Positions 1-9,231 of a DNA stretch of 64,000 bases are shown here, in pieces (the stretch's first letter is position 1; the number at the start of each line of letters is the position of its first letter). The notes under the pieces were generated by a model, which had not been told where the DNA came from, made no database searches, and saw only the letters and a list, made by a program, of their open reading frames with translations. The stretch comes from Pseudomonas fildesensis (lineage in GTDB: Bacteria > Pseudomonadota > Gammaproteobacteria > Pseudomonadales > Pseudomonadaceae), in the NCBI RefSeq assembly GCF_001050345.1, contig NZ_LFMW01000002.1, forward strand, positions 372,001 through 436,000, written 5' to 3'. Made by a program: the position numbers and the translations under genes.

Positions 1-569
1 TTGAAGTGATCGATGTCCAGCATCAGCAGGGACAGCGGATTCAGATGCCGCCGCGCCATGTCGATTTCCCGTTGCAGGGTCTGGTCCATGGCAATGCGAT
101 TACCGGTTTCGGTCAGAGGGTCACGCAGTGCACTGCGCGTCGCGGCGCGGTAGAGCAGGGCGTTGCGCATCGGGTAGAGCAGGGTGGCCAGCAGGGATTC
201 GAGCTGGCCCAGTTCTTCTTCTGTAAGGCGCTGGTTGCGGCGGAACACCAGCTCACCCAGATGTTCGCCTTCGTGGCTGAGGGTGTAGCTCACCGAGTGA
301 TGGCCACGATGGCCAAACTCCAGGCGCAAGTCGCTGGCCTCGTGGCGGTACAGCAAGGCGTCAAGGGGAACCAGGCGTTGGATCTCGCGGAAGAACAGGC
401 CGAGGATGCGCTCCGGTTCCAGGCTGGTCTGCAGTTGCAGGCCCAGTTGCCGGCGAAGTTCGGCGATCGTCGTAGGGCGGCGCGGGAGAAGGGATGGCTG
501 ACCAAAGCCCAGGCGTTGCAATTTGGCAGTATCGAAGTCAATTGCGTGGGTCTGGGTTGGTGTTTTCAT
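1..569 (-). CDS. GAF-like/GGDEF diguanylate cyclase, 5' part only
   Basis: The reading frame opens at an ATG (567-569) and runs off the left edge after about 189 codons. Residues about 30-140 resemble a GAF-type sensor region without membrane segments. The end of the visible part (DPLTETGNRIAMD, then LSLLMLDIDHF) is the conserved start of a GGDEF domain, which makes cyclic di-GMP from two GTP. The GGDEF signature itself lies outside the window, so catalytic competence cannot be judged. A degenerate or EAL-fused protein remains possible. Positions 570-802 upstream contain no gene and no clear promoter that I can identify. Confidence 0.85.
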   Translation of the reverse strand, partial: MKTPTQTHAIDFDTAKLQRLGFGQPSLLPRRPTTIAELRRQLGLQLQTSLEPERILGLFFREIQRLVPLDALLYRHEASDLRLEFGHRGHHSVSYTLSHEGEHLGELVFRRNQRLTEEELGQLESLLATLLYPMRNALLYRAATRSALRDPLTETGNRIAMDQTLQREIDMARRHLNPLSLLMLDIDHF

Positions 570-802
570 AAGCAATCGGCCTCTAAGCACTTAGCTGTCT
601 TACAGGCTCGATGAGAGTGGCGAGTGCCAAGCGTCTTACTGTTCCTTCAGTTCCGTAAAACATTGGAAACAGTCTAAACCGCTTTGCCATGGGTTATAAC
701 CCCTGGGCACTGCCGCACGTCTTGTCATCGCTTAACCTGCTTGGAAAGGGTTAGAGCGAGATTCATGCCACTTTGTTTAACTAAATAAAAGTCCTTATAA
801 AT

Positions 803-836
803 CAACGGCTGTTTTTAAAGATAAAAACAGCCGTTG
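803..836 (-). terminator. Perfect hairpin after lldD
   Basis: A perfect 15-bp inverted repeat (803-817 with 822-836, 4-nt loop) lies 14 nt beyond the lldD stop codon. The upper stem is A/T-rich, so the U-run is built into the stem. It probably ends the leftward lldD transcript and may work in both directions. Confidence 0.75.
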
Positions 837-850
837 AAGAGTTGCGTCAG

Positions 851-1993
851 TTATTTGGCTGATTGAACCAGCGTGGTGTGGTCAATCTGCTCAATCGACG
901 TGACCCCCGTCAGTGTCATGGCGACACGCATTTCCTTGGCGAAGATATCCAGCAGGTTCTCCACCCCGTGTCTGCCATCGGCAGCCAATGCATACGCGGC
1001 CGAGCGTCCCAGCAAGCACGCCTTGGCGCCGAGGGCGAGCATGCGCACCACGTCCAGCCCGGAGCGAATGCCGGAGTCCACCAGCACCGTCAGGTCATCG
1101 CCCACTGCCTCGGCAATTGGCGGCAACGCTTTGGCAGTGGACAGCACGCCATCCAATTGGCGGCCGCCATGGTTGGACACCACGATGCCATCCGCGCCGA
1201 AGCTCACGGCGTCCTTGGCATCCTGCGGGTCGAGGATGCCCTTGATGATCATCGGGCCCTTCCAGAACTCGCGAATCCACTCCAGGTCTTTCCAACTGAT
1301 CGACGGGTCGAAGTTGTTCGCCAGCCAGCCGATGTAATCTTCCAGGTGGGTGGGTTTGCCGAGGTATTTGGAGATATTGCCCAGGTCGTGGGGGCGGCCG
1401 AGCAGCCCGACATCCAACGCCCATTGCGGCTTGGTGACCGCTTGCAGCATCCGCCGCGCCGAGGCATACGGCCCGGACATGCCCGAGTGCGCATCACGGT
1501 AACGTGCGCCCGGTGTGGGCATGTCGACGGTGAACACCAGCGTGGTTACGCCGGCAGCCTGAGCCCGCTCCAGGGCGTTGCGCATAAAGCCACGGTCCTT
1601 GAGCACATAGAGCTGGAACCAGATCGACTGCGGGCTCTGCGACGCCACTTCCTCTATCGAACACACCGACACCGTCGACAGGCAAAACGCAATGCCCTTG
1701 TTCGCCGCCGCCTTGGCCGCTTGCACTTCACCGCGCCGCGCGTACATGCCGGTCAGGCCGACCGGGCTGAGGATGACCGGCATCGCCAGTTCCTGGCCGA
1801 ACACGGTGGTCTTCAAACTCAGGTTGTCGACGTTACGCAGGATGCGCTGGCGCAGGCTGATCTCGGCCAGGTCCGAGCCGTTGGCGCGCATCGTGTGTTC
1901 GGCGTTGGCGCCCCCGTCGATGTAGTCGAACAGAAAACGCGGCAGCTTGCGCCTGGCGGCTTCACGGTAATCGGCGGCGGACGAGATGATCAT
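851..1993 (-). CDS. lldD: L-lactate dehydrogenase (quinone), FMN enzyme
   Basis: The product (380 aa) oxidises L-lactate to pyruvate and passes electrons to the membrane quinone pool, allowing growth on lactate. The sequence aligns along its whole length with the LldD/glycolate-oxidase family: [12 protein letters not shown] near the FMN site, [20 protein letters not shown], and [12 protein letters not shown] with the catalytic His and Arg. The start was chosen at [13 protein letters not shown] because LldD proteins begin there; the frame is open a further 39 codons upstream. The gene diverges from a LysR gene 101 bp away. No lldP permease gene adjoins it. Confidence 0.93.
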   Translation of the reverse strand: MIISSAADYREAARRKLPRFLFDYIDGGANAEHTMRANGSDLAEISLRQRILRNVDNLSLKTTVFGQELAMPVILSPVGLTGMYARRGEVQAAKAAANKGIAFCLSTVSVCSIEEVASQSPQSIWFQLYVLKDRGFMRNALERAQAAGVTTLVFTVDMPTPGARYRDAHSGMSGPYASARRMLQAVTKPQWALDVGLLGRPHDLGNISKYLGKPTHLEDYIGWLANNFDPSISWKDLEWIREFWKGPMIIKGILDPQDAKDAVSFGADGIVVSNHGGRQLDGVLSTAKALPPIAEAVGDDLTVLVDSGIRSGLDVVRMLALGAKACLLGRSAAYALAADGRHGVENLLDIFAKEMRVAMTLTGVTSIEQIDHTTLVQSAK

Positions 1994-2094
1994 CAACAGT
2001 TTCTCCACGGGGCAGGGTGCGTCCACCATAAGCAAATATCTGTCATGATAAAAACAACTTTTTTCACTGATATCCAGTCGCAAAAGGAATACTG

Positions 2095-2979
2095 ATGAAC
2101 CTGAGAACACTGCTTGTCTTCGTCGAAGTAGTGCGCCAGGGAGGGTTCTCCCAAGCGGCTGAAGTGGTGTCCCTCACCCAATCCACCGTGAGCAAGGCCG
2201 TCAAGACGCTGGAGGATGAACTGGGCATGCTGCTGCTCAATCGTCTTGGCCACCGGAACGAACTGACCGCCGCCGGCGAAATCGCCTACCGTCGCGCGCT
2301 GGTGCTGCTCGCTGAACAGCACGACCTCGTCGCCGAGATCAACGACCTGCGCGGCCTCAAACGTGGCCGGCTGCGCATCGGCCTTCCGCCTGTAGGGTGT
2401 GGCGTGCTGTTCGCGGCGATGTTCGCCACCTACCGCAGCCGCTACCCGGAAATTGATATCGAACTCACCGAGTACGGCAGCAAAAAACTGCGTGAGTGCC
2501 TGGAAGCCGGCGAGGTCGACCTGGCGGCCCTGTTGCTACCGGTCGACGAAGGCTTCGACTACCAGCCGGTGCGCAAAGAGCCGCTGATGGCCGTGCTGCC
2601 CATCAGCCATCCACTGGCCCGGCGCAAGCGAATCGACTTCACCGACCTGGCGGATTCACCGTTCATTCTGTTCGAAGCCGGCTTTGCCCTGAACGCAATG
2701 ATCATGGCCGCCTGCGAACGCAAAGGCGTGACGCCCAAGGTGACCGCGCGCAGCGGCCAGATCGACTTCATCGTCGACCTGGTCTCGGCCGGGCTCGGCG
2801 TCGCCTTCGTGCCGCGCATGCTGGCGCATAAGCACCAACACGCCGGCATCGCCCTGATCCCCCTGGACGAACCCCATACCGACTGGCACATCGCCCTGGC
2901 CTGGCGCGCCAGCGCCCACCTGCCACCGGCGGCGCGCGCCTGGCTGGATCTGGCCCAGGAAATGGCAGAGTCCGCGTAA
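2095..2979 (+). CDS. LysR-family regulator, likely controls lldD
   Basis: A 294-aa LysR protein with an N-terminal winged helix-turn-helix (about 1-60, [22 protein letters not shown]) and a substrate-binding-like effector domain (about 90-290). AAGGAA precedes the ATG. Divergent placement 101 bp from lldD is the classic arrangement for a LysR regulator and its target, so control of lldD is inferred from position only. Lactate operons more often use a GntR regulator (LldR), so a LysR partner is slightly unusual. The effector is unknown. Confidence 0.88.
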   Translation: MNLRTLLVFVEVVRQGGFSQAAEVVSLTQSTVSKAVKTLEDELGMLLLNRLGHRNELTAAGEIAYRRALVLLAEQHDLVAEINDLRGLKRGRLRIGLPPVGCGVLFAAMFATYRSRYPEIDIELTEYGSKKLRECLEAGEVDLAALLLPVDEGFDYQPVRKEPLMAVLPISHPLARRKRIDFTDLADSPFILFEAGFALNAMIMAACERKGVTPKVTARSGQIDFIVDLVSAGLGVAFVPRMLAHKHQHAGIALIPLDEPHTDWHIALAWRASAHLPPAARAWLDLAQEMAESA

Positions 2980-2983
2980 AAGC

Positions 2984-3011
2984 TTGACTTCTCCTTTTCA
3001 ATCAGTAACAT
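2984..3011 (+). promoter_or_regulatory. Sigma70 promoter of tRNA-Asn
   Basis: TTGACT (2984-2989) and TAACAT (3006-3011) are separated by 16 nt and end 9 nt before the tRNA. Placement and match to the -35/-10 consensus fit a strong promoter for the tRNA. Confidence 0.7.
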
Positions 3012-3020
3012 ACGGCGCAT

Positions 3021-3096
3021 TCCGCGATAGCTCAGTTGGTAGAGCAAATGACTGTTAATCATTGGGTCCCTGGTTCGAGTCCAGGTCGTGGAGCCA
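3021..3096 (+). tRNA. tRNA-Asn (GTT)
   Basis: A 76-nt cloverleaf: acceptor TCCGCGA pairs with TCGTGGA apart from a G-T wobble, the D-arm is GCTCAGTTGGTAGAGC, the anticodon GTT is at 3054-3056, the T-loop is GGTTCGAGTCC, and CCA is encoded. It reads Asn codons AAC/AAU. It has its own promoter and terminator. tRNA-Asn genes are known integration sites; a LysR relic sits just downstream, but I see no integrase or attachment-site duplication. Confidence 0.98.
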
Positions 3097-3106
3097 GATA
3101 GAGAAA

Positions 3107-3133
3107 AGCCTGCAGCGATGCAGGCTTTTTTTT
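3107..3133 (+). terminator. Rho-independent terminator of tRNA-Asn
   Basis: An 8-bp stem AGCCTGCA/TGCAGGCT (3107-3114, 3119-3126) with a GCGA tetraloop runs into eight T residues, 11 nt after the tRNA CCA. Confidence 0.9.
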
Positions 3134-3189
3134 GCGTTGGATTTGACTGAGCTGAAATCAATCAAGCGCCTATTAAGCAGGCTGCATCC

Positions 3190-3417
3190 ATGCATCCCGA
3201 GCCCCCACAACATTCGCCCACCGACTGCGGACGGACTTTTTTCGAGCAACGCCGCCGAGGATTGGCCGGCGGTAGCCTGGTGGAAGTGTTGAAACCTTAC
3301 GGTGGCCGATCGCGGTCGTTTACGTTGCAGTATCCCCTGGGGCGCTATCTGCCGCATCGGGTGTGCGCGTTTGTGGATTTTTTGCTGCAAGGTCCCACGT
3401 CAGCAGGATCTGGCTGA
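3190..3417 (+). pseudogene. Relic of a LysR regulator C-terminus
   Basis: The frame ends LVEVLKPYGGRSRSFTLQYP...YLPHRVCAFVDFLLQ, which matches the last 40-50 residues of LysR effector domains (the 'LV.VL...YP.RR.LP.RVRAFVDFL' pattern). The DNA-binding domain and most of the effector domain are missing, so it is a decayed fragment. Its 3' end overlaps the C-terminal codons of the TetR gene on the other strand. The first 20 codons are not recognisable. Confidence 0.6.
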
Positions 3418-3988
3418 TGGCCGCATCGATGTTTTCACGCGCCACATTATCCCGTGCCAGTATCGAAACCCCCTGCAGGAAACTGTCAAACACTGTCGCC
3501 ATCGACGCCGCGTGAATCGTGTCCGGCAACTGCCCGGCACGGATACCCCGCTCGACACACGCCACCATGCCTGCCCGCGTACGCATACGCGATTGCGTCA
3601 ACGCATTCGCCACTCGCGCATTCTCCGGGCTCGGTGCGCTCATCACACCCAGTGTGACCATGCAGCCTTTCGGATGGCCGTCTTCACATTGCATGCGCGC
3701 CGACTGGCGCAGTGCGGTTTCGATGGCCGTGCGCGGTGGCAGGCTTTCATCCCACAGGCATTCGGTGACCTGGGCATAGGTCGTCAGATAGCGCTGTACG
3801 CACTCGTCGAACAGCGCTTCCTTGGAGCCGAACGCGGCGTAAAAACTCGGCGCGGAAATACCGCCCCCCAGCCCGGTTTTCAGCTGGGCCAGGGAAGTGG
3901 CGTCGTAGCCGTGTTGCCAGAACAGGTGCATGGCCTGTTCCACAGCGTCGTCGCGGTCGAAGGTGCGGGGGCGGCCCATTTGCGCCAT
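3320..3988 (-). CDS. TetR-family repressor
   Basis: A 222-aa regulator: the N-terminal TetR helix-turn-helix spans about residues 8-58 (FDRDDAVEQAMHLFWQHGYDATSLAQL...GISAPSFYAAFGSKEALF), followed by a helical ligand domain with C/G residues (DGHPKGCMVTLG) typical of the TetR_C_16-like group. AAGGAG lies 8 nt before the chosen ATG. It diverges from an MFS exporter, so it probably represses that pump and its own gene until a ligand binds. The last 30 residues (KNPQTRTPDAADSAPG...) are low-complexity and lie antisense to a LysR relic, which suggests that the native 3' end was replaced. Confidence 0.88.
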   Translation of the reverse strand: MAQMGRPRTFDRDDAVEQAMHLFWQHGYDATSLAQLKTGLGGGISAPSFYAAFGSKEALFDECVQRYLTTYAQVTECLWDESLPPRTAIETALRQSARMQCEDGHPKGCMVTLGVMSAPSPENARVANALTQSRMRTRAGMVACVERGIRAGQLPDTIHAASMATVFDSFLQGVSILARDNVARENIDAAISQILLTWDLAAKNPQTRTPDAADSAPGDTAT

Positions 3989-4016
3989 GTGAAGACTCCT
4001 TGGAGAATTAGATAAA

Positions 4017-4082
4017 TACTAGTCGATACATAAGTCGTTGACAACGGTGCATGGCAGCCTGCAACATTTATATCGATCAGTA
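4017..4082. promoter_or_regulatory. Candidate TetR operators in divergent promoter
   Basis: TACTAGTCGATA (4017-4028) and TATCGATCAGTA (4071-4082) are inverted copies of one another with two differences. They lie between the TetR and MFS start codons, flanking a TTGACA (4038-4043). The arrangement suits repressor sites, but only the symmetry is seen, not binding. Confidence 0.35.
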
Positions 4083-4106
4083 CTTAAGTGGCCCCAGGAG
4101 TTAACC

Positions 4107-5306
4107 GTGACCCCCTCACTCAGCTTATCCGCGTCTTCCGAACGCTTGCCCATCGGCGCCTTGCTCGCCCTGGCCATGACCGGCTTCATCTGCATCGTCA
4201 CCGAAACCCTGCCCGCCGGCCTGTTGCCGCTGATCAGCGAAGGCCTGGCGATTTCCCCCTCGATGGCCGGGCAGATGGTCACCGCGTATGCGCTGGGTTC
4301 GGTGCTCGCGGTGATCCCCATGACGATCGCGACCCGTGGCTGGCGCCGGCGCAACGTGTTGCTGCTGACCATCGTCGGGTTCCTGCTGTTCAACTCGATC
4401 ACCGCACTGTCGTCCCATTACGGCGTGACCCTGGTGGCGCGCTTCTTCGCCGGTGTGGCGGCGGGCCTGGCGTGGAGCCTGCTGGCCGGTTACGCCCGGC
4501 GCATGGTCGCGCCGCACCAACAGGGCAAGGCGCTGGCGCTGGCGATGGTCGGTACGCCGATTGCGCTGTCTCTGGGGGTGCCGCTGGGCACCTGGCTCGG
4601 TGGTCTGGTCGGCTGGCGCACCACGTTCGGCGTCATGTCGGCGCTCACGTTGGTGCTGATTGCCTGGGTGCTGGTGAAAGTCCCGGACTACGCGCCCCAG
4701 CCTGCGCATCAACGCCTGTCGTTGCGCAAGGTGCTGACCACGCCCGGCGTGCGGCCGGTGCTGGCGGTGGTGATCAGCTGGATGCTGGCGCACAACATTC
4801 TCTATACCTACATCGCCCCGTTCGTGGCATCGGCCGGGCTGGCGGATCGTGTCGATTTGGTGCTGTTGGTGTTCGGGATCGCCGCGTTGGCCGGGATATG
4901 GCTAACGGCCAGGCTGGTCGAGCGACTGCTGCGCAAGACCGTGCTCGTGAGCTTGGCGACCTTTGCGGCCGTCTGCGTGGGGTTTGGGTCTTTCGGCAAC
5001 CTGCCTGAGGTGATCTACCTCGGCGTGGCAGTGTGGGGCCTGAGTTTTGGCGGTGCGGCGACGTTATTGCAGACGGCGCTGGCAGATGCGGCAGGCGATG
5101 GCGCGGATGTGGCGTTGTCGCTGAACGTGGTGGCATGGAACAGCGCGATTGCCGGCAGCGGTGTCCTGGGCGGAGTGCTGCTGGATCGCTGGGGTGTGGC
5201 GGCGTTTCCGTGGGCGATGGTGGGCTTGATCGGCGTGGCGTTGGTGACCGCGTGGGCGGCACGTGCCCACGGTTTCAAGCCGGGGCAACGACGGATAGCC
5301 CATTAA
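4107..5306 (+). CDS. MFS exporter, DHA1 family
   Basis: A 399-aa inner-membrane protein with about 12 hydrophobic segments, beginning GALLALAMTGFICIVTETLPAGLLPLI, as in the sugar/drug efflux branch (AraJ/SotB/YdhP-like). The antiporter motif-C region (GTPIALSLGVPLGTWLGGLVGWR) is clear. The start is a GTG because AGGAG lies 6 nt upstream; an ATG at 4038 would add 23 residues not seen in the family. It is likely controlled by the divergent TetR gene. Substrate unknown. Confidence 0.85.
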   Translation: MTPSLSLSASSERLPIGALLALAMTGFICIVTETLPAGLLPLISEGLAISPSMAGQMVTAYALGSVLAVIPMTIATRGWRRRNVLLLTIVGFLLFNSITALSSHYGVTLVARFFAGVAAGLAWSLLAGYARRMVAPHQQGKALALAMVGTPIALSLGVPLGTWLGGLVGWRTTFGVMSALTLVLIAWVLVKVPDYAPQPAHQRLSLRKVLTTPGVRPVLAVVISWMLAHNILYTYIAPFVASAGLADRVDLVLLVFGIAALAGIWLTARLVERLLRKTVLVSLATFAAVCVGFGSFGNLPEVIYLGVAVWGLSFGGAATLLQTALADAAGDGADVALSLNVVAWNSAIAGSGVLGGVLLDRWGVAAFPWAMVGLIGVALVTAWAARAHGFKPGQRRIAH

Positions 5307-5369
5307 ACCTTCGGCGTGTCGCCATAGGGTGTACGATCAGTCTCACAATCCATCAGATATTAGTCCGTC

Positions 5370-5804
5370 ATGTCCACGCTAAGCGAAGAGAGCCGCCAGA
5401 TCGTAGCTTCTCTGGCGCACCGTGTTGGTCCCACCGCTGACATTGCAAGCATCGCCGAGGCGATCATTTCGATACTGCAGGACATGGACGCAGCACTGAC
5501 GCCGATCATCGGCCAGCAGGGGGTTGTCGCGTTGACGCGCCGCAGCCTCCTTCTGAGCGCCACGACCCATTCCCGACTGGCCGGCACCTACGACTGTGTG
5601 CAGCCGACGTCGGACCTGACCGACCTGAAATCCGTATTGCTTGAGCAGAATGAAGCTGATGCAGTGTTTTTCGGTGAAGTGCTGCTGAGCACTTTTTACC
5701 AGTTGCTGACCACACTGATCGGACCTTCGCTGACTACCCGTTTGCTGCATGGCGTGTGGGAACCTTCTTTGAGCGACACCCCTTCGCAGGAAATTTCTCC
5801 ATGA
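5370..5804 (+). CDS. Small partner protein of KaiC-like operon
   Basis: A soluble, predicted helical 144-aa protein without a recognised family motif or signal peptide. Its stop overlaps the start of the KaiC-like gene (ATGA, 5801-5804), so the two are translationally coupled and probably act together. It begins MSTLSEESRQIVASLAHRVG. Function unknown; a regulator or adaptor of the ATPase is the natural inference. The Shine-Dalgarno sequence is weak. The preceding MFS gene ends 63 nt upstream. Confidence 0.75.
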   Translation: MSTLSEESRQIVASLAHRVGPTADIASIAEAIISILQDMDAALTPIIGQQGVVALTRRSLLLSATTHSRLAGTYDCVQPTSDLTDLKSVLLEQNEADAVFFGEVLLSTFYQLLTTLIGPSLTTRLLHGVWEPSLSDTPSQEISP

Positions 5805-7261
5805 GCACCAAAGTGACAATCAACCGTCTGGCCACCGGCGTGCCAGGACTGGACGAGGTGCTGGGCGGAGGTTTGCCGGAGTTTTCGTTCAACCTTATCG
5901 CCGGCCCGCCTGGCTGTGGCAAGACCACGCTGGCGCATCAAATGATGTTCGCCCTCGCAACGCCTGAGCGCCCGGCGCTGTTTTTTACCGTGCTCGGCGA
6001 GCCGCCGCTGAAGATGCTGCGTTATCAGCAGCAGTTCGACTTTTTCGACGACAACGCGATCAACCAGTCGATCCGCTACATCAACCTGGCCGATGACACC
6101 CTGGCCGGGAATCTGGATGAAGTGCTGCGACGCATCGTCAGCGAAGTGGAGACTCATTCGCCGTCGCTGGTGTTTGTCGACTCGTTCCGCTCGGTGGTAC
6201 TGGCCAGCCAGACAGAGCACAACCCTAACAACAACCTGCCGCAGTTTGTCCAGGAATTGGGCATGTTGATGACCACCTGGCAGGCGACGACCTTCCTGAT
6301 TGGTGAATACTTCTCCGAAACCGACACCAACCCGATCTTCACCGTGGCAGACGGGTTGATCTGGTTGCGCCAGAGCGTCGAGCGCAACTCGATGGTGCGC
6401 AAAATGGAAATCATGAAGATGCGCGGCCAGCCGACTTTGCCGGGGCTGCACACCTTCCGTATCGCCACCTCAGGCATCAAGGTCTTTGCCCCCGCTGCGC
6501 TCAACCCGGTTGAGACACCCACGGTGTTTCCCATCCAGCGCTTGAAAATGGGCGTGCCACAACTTGACGAAATGCTCGGTGGTGGGCTGCCCCGAGGCTA
6601 TTCCTTGCTGGTGGCAGGGCCCTCGGGTTCGGGCAAAAGCATTCTGGCGGCGACCTTCCTCGCCGAGGGCGCGCGCAACGGTGAAACCGGCGTTATTGCG
6701 GTGTTCGAACCGCGGCCCAACCACTCGCAAAACGCCACATTGGCCAAGCTGATTGAAACCGGGCAGGTCGGTCTGGTGGACAGCCGGGCGCCGGACCTGT
6801 CCATCGACGAAGTCGTGCAACTGCTGCTCAGCGAGATCAGCCGTTTGAACGCCACTCGCGTGGTCATCGATTCGCTGTCGGGCTTCGAGCTGGCCCTGGC
6901 GCCGACCTTCCGTGAGGACTTTCGTGAGTCGTTGTCGCGCATGGTCACGGCGTTGACCCGTGCGGGCGTCAGCGTATTGATGACCTCAGAGTTGGAAGAT
7001 CGCTACACCGACCTGCGCTTCAGCCCTTACGGCACAGCGTTCCTGACCGATGCGATCATCGTCCAGCGCTACATTGAAGTGCGCAGCCGCCTCTTGCGAA
7101 TCATGGCGGTGGTCAAAGTGCGCGCCAGCGCCCACTCCGATGAACTGCGTCAATATCACATCAATGACGATGGCCTGCAGATCGGCGAGATGCTCACTGA
7201 TCAGGAGGGGCTGCTCGGTGGTCGGCCAACCACGAAGCACATAGGATATGAAAATGTTTGA
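5801..7261 (+). CDS. KaiC-like tandem RecA ATPase
   Basis: A 486-aa protein with two RecA/KaiC modules. The first has Walker A GPPGCGKT (about 35-42) and Walker B LVFVDSF (about 123-129). The second has GPSGSGKS (about 273-280) and VVIDSLSG. The KaiC-typical (E)IMKMRG motif follows the first module and VVKVRASAH the second. The catalytic glutamate pair of clock KaiC is changed (LGEP and FEPR), and no kaiA or kaiB gene adjoins, so this is a KaiC-like signalling ATPase rather than a cyanobacterial clock protein. It is the middle gene of an operon with a small partner and a histidine kinase. Confidence 0.88.
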   Translation: MSTKVTINRLATGVPGLDEVLGGGLPEFSFNLIAGPPGCGKTTLAHQMMFALATPERPALFFTVLGEPPLKMLRYQQQFDFFDDNAINQSIRYINLADDTLAGNLDEVLRRIVSEVETHSPSLVFVDSFRSVVLASQTEHNPNNNLPQFVQELGMLMTTWQATTFLIGEYFSETDTNPIFTVADGLIWLRQSVERNSMVRKMEIMKMRGQPTLPGLHTFRIATSGIKVFAPAALNPVETPTVFPIQRLKMGVPQLDEMLGGGLPRGYSLLVAGPSGSGKSILAATFLAEGARNGETGVIAVFEPRPNHSQNATLAKLIETGQVGLVDSRAPDLSIDEVVQLLLSEISRLNATRVVIDSLSGFELALAPTFREDFRESLSRMVTALTRAGVSVLMTSELEDRYTDLRFSPYGTAFLTDAIIVQRYIEVRSRLLRIMAVVKVRASAHSDELRQYHINDDGLQIGEMLTDQEGLLGGRPTTKHIGYENV

Positions 7262-7269
7262 GTTGACCC

Positions 7270-8289
7270 ATGAGTAAAAGCGGTGGAGGGGATGAACGTG
7301 AGGTGGCCAGTGCCGCCCACGAACTCTTCCTGCTCGGCCGGAAAACCGTTGAGGCGCGCGCCGTTTTGGCCGCATTGCAGCAACAACTGAGTGACGCCAA
7401 CAGCCGTTTGGTAGATACCCGGCACGTCGAGCAATTGATCGAGGCCAATCAACAGTTGGTGCTGGCGATGCTCTTGGCGCAGTCCGACGCTGTTGCAACG
7501 CCGCGCCTGGAGGAACAGCAGCTGTTTCAGGAGCTGCGCGAGGCCAATGCGCAACTGGTCATCGCTGCGCTCAGCGCCCAGGACCTCCAGGCGATCGCCG
7601 AACGTGCGTTGGGTGAGCAGAAAAGCATCCTTGCGACGGTGGCCCATGAGCTGCGCAACCCGCTGACCCCTATCAGCCTGATTGCGGAGCGCATGGTGAG
7701 GCTGCCCAGTGACCAACTACCCCGCATGCGTGAGCTGATCGACGGTCAGGTCCAGCATATTTCCCAACTGGTCGACGACCTGCTGGATGTCTCGCGCGCC
7801 AGCGCCGGCAAGCTGCGAATCAACCGCAGCGAGGTCGATATGCTGCGCATTCTGAATGCCGCTGTCGACGCCTGCAGCCCGGTGATGATCGCGCGTCATC
7901 AGCAATTCGATGTACAGCTTCCCGACTGCACCCTGACCCTCAACGGTGACGCTGGGCGGCTCGCGCAGATTCTTCACAACCTGTTGGCAAACGCGGCCAA
8001 GTACACACCTGCCGGCGGCAATATAAGGATGGTTGTCACTGCGGCGGCCGAGGTGTTGCGCATCAGTATTGCCGACAATGGCATCGGTGTTACCGCCAAA
8101 GCGCTGCCGTTTATTTTCGACCCTTATGTGCAAGACACCCACGCCATAGGTTTCAACGGGACCGGCCTGGGCATTGGCTTGACGGTGGTTCGCGAATTGG
8201 TTGAGGCCCACGGCGGCACGGTGACGGGGATGAGTGAAGGGCATGACAAGGGCAGTGAGTTTGTGGTGACGCTGCCCTTATCGGTTTAA
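7270..8289 (+). CDS. Soluble histidine kinase of KaiC-like operon
   Basis: A 339-aa cytoplasmic sensor kinase. Residues 1-115 are helical and coiled-coil-like, with no membrane segment and no PAS or GAF domain. HisKA has the phospho-accepting His at about 126 (ATVAHELRNPLTP). The HATPase domain has the N box NLLANAAKYTP and G boxes DNGIG and GTGLGIGL. It starts 8 nt after the KaiC-like gene, so a single transcript is likely. It may read KaiC state much as SasA does in cyanobacteria, although it lacks a KaiB-like input domain. No cognate response regulator lies beside it. Confidence 0.88.
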   Translation: MSKSGGGDEREVASAAHELFLLGRKTVEARAVLAALQQQLSDANSRLVDTRHVEQLIEANQQLVLAMLLAQSDAVATPRLEEQQLFQELREANAQLVIAALSAQDLQAIAERALGEQKSILATVAHELRNPLTPISLIAERMVRLPSDQLPRMRELIDGQVQHISQLVDDLLDVSRASAGKLRINRSEVDMLRILNAAVDACSPVMIARHQQFDVQLPDCTLTLNGDAGRLAQILHNLLANAAKYTPAGGNIRMVVTAAAEVLRISIADNGIGVTAKALPFIFDPYVQDTHAIGFNGTGLGIGLTVVRELVEAHGGTVTGMSEGHDKGSEFVVTLPLSV

Positions 8290-8415
8290 GGGGGCAAACG
8301 CACGAAAGTGATTTATGCGGGTCAATAGCCCCCGCGCGATCGTCTGTGGTCGCGCGCTTGTCGGCCTCATGAACGGGGCCCGTCGTCCGTTTACCCTCAC
8401 CATAAGATCTAAAGC

Positions 8416-9213
8416 ATGTACCTACGCAACATTGCAGTGGGGCTGTCAGCCCTTGTTTTACTCTCCACCGGGGTGCAAGCCCGCAGTCTTACGAACCTCT
8501 ACACCCCTACAGAACGACGTGCCTCGTTTGACGGTTGCGCTGATCTGTTCCCCGCCGCAAAGCCGATCAATACCGCCACCGTGCCCGCCAGTATGAAACC
8601 GCTGGCACTGTGTTCCGACAACTTCGCCGTGCTGTACTCGCAAACCAGCAAGACGCCGCTGGTAGTGGTCGAGCGTCTGAATGCCGCCCTGTTGAAAGAC
8701 GCCAAGGGCGAGGAACGCACTAACCAGTTCTACGCCGACCCGCGCATTCCCAGGAACGGCCGCGCGGAGTTGAGCGACTACCGCAGCCAGCGTCCGGCCG
8801 TCGACCGTGGCCATCAATCGCCCGCCGCCGATGCGCCGAACGCCAATGCCATGGCGCAGTCTTTCGCGCTGTCGAACATGGTGCCCCAGGACCCCACCAA
8901 CAACCGCAAGATCTGGAGCAAGGTCGAGGCGGATGTGCGCAAGTTTGCCAAGCGCGCCGGCGGCGATGTGTTTGTGTTCACCGGCCCGCTGTTTGATTCG
9001 GGCTACGGCACCGTTGGCAAGAACAAAGTCTGGGTGCCGACCCGGCTGTTCAAGCTGGTCTACGACACCTCGTCCAAGCGTGCCTGGGCGTATGTGCTGC
9101 CCAACGCGCAGACCCGCATCCAACGGCCGATGGACTATGACGCGTTTGTGAAGAGCACCGGGTTGAAGTTGCTGGGCAATCTGCCGGTGACAGGCTCGGT
9201 AGGGCGCATGTAA
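8416..9213 (+). CDS. Exported DNA/RNA non-specific endonuclease
   Basis: A 265-aa protein with a signal peptide (about 1-22, cleavage after VQA). The beta-beta-alpha-metal nuclease fold is shown by AVDRGHQSPAAD (DRGH, His as general base) and ALSNMVPQDPTNNR (metal-binding Asn), as in the NucA/Serratia nuclease family. It should degrade DNA and RNA in the periplasm or outside, giving nutrient salvage or eDNA turnover. No immunity gene such as nuiA adjoins. Single gene, convergent with the DUF1289 gene. Confidence 0.9.
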   Translation: MYLRNIAVGLSALVLLSTGVQARSLTNLYTPTERRASFDGCADLFPAAKPINTATVPASMKPLALCSDNFAVLYSQTSKTPLVVVERLNAALLKDAKGEERTNQFYADPRIPRNGRAELSDYRSQRPAVDRGHQSPAADAPNANAMAQSFALSNMVPQDPTNNRKIWSKVEADVRKFAKRAGGDVFVFTGPLFDSGYGTVGKNKVWVPTRLFKLVYDTSSKRAWAYVLPNAQTRIQRPMDYDAFVKSTGLKLLGNLPVTGSVGRM

Positions 9214-9231
9214 ATAAAGGGCTGAGCAGCG

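Noticed and set aside
863..2095. A 410-codon frame on the plus strand opposite lldD
   Set aside because: It is the antisense of a strongly conserved gene, with no family motif and no ribosome-binding site. Such shadows are common in high-GC DNA.
3021..3420. An integrated element at tRNA-Asn
   Set aside because: No integrase gene or direct repeat of the tRNA 3' end was seen in the window.
5801..7261. A complete circadian clock
   Set aside because: No kaiA or kaiB gene adjoins, and the clock-type glutamate pairs are not conserved.
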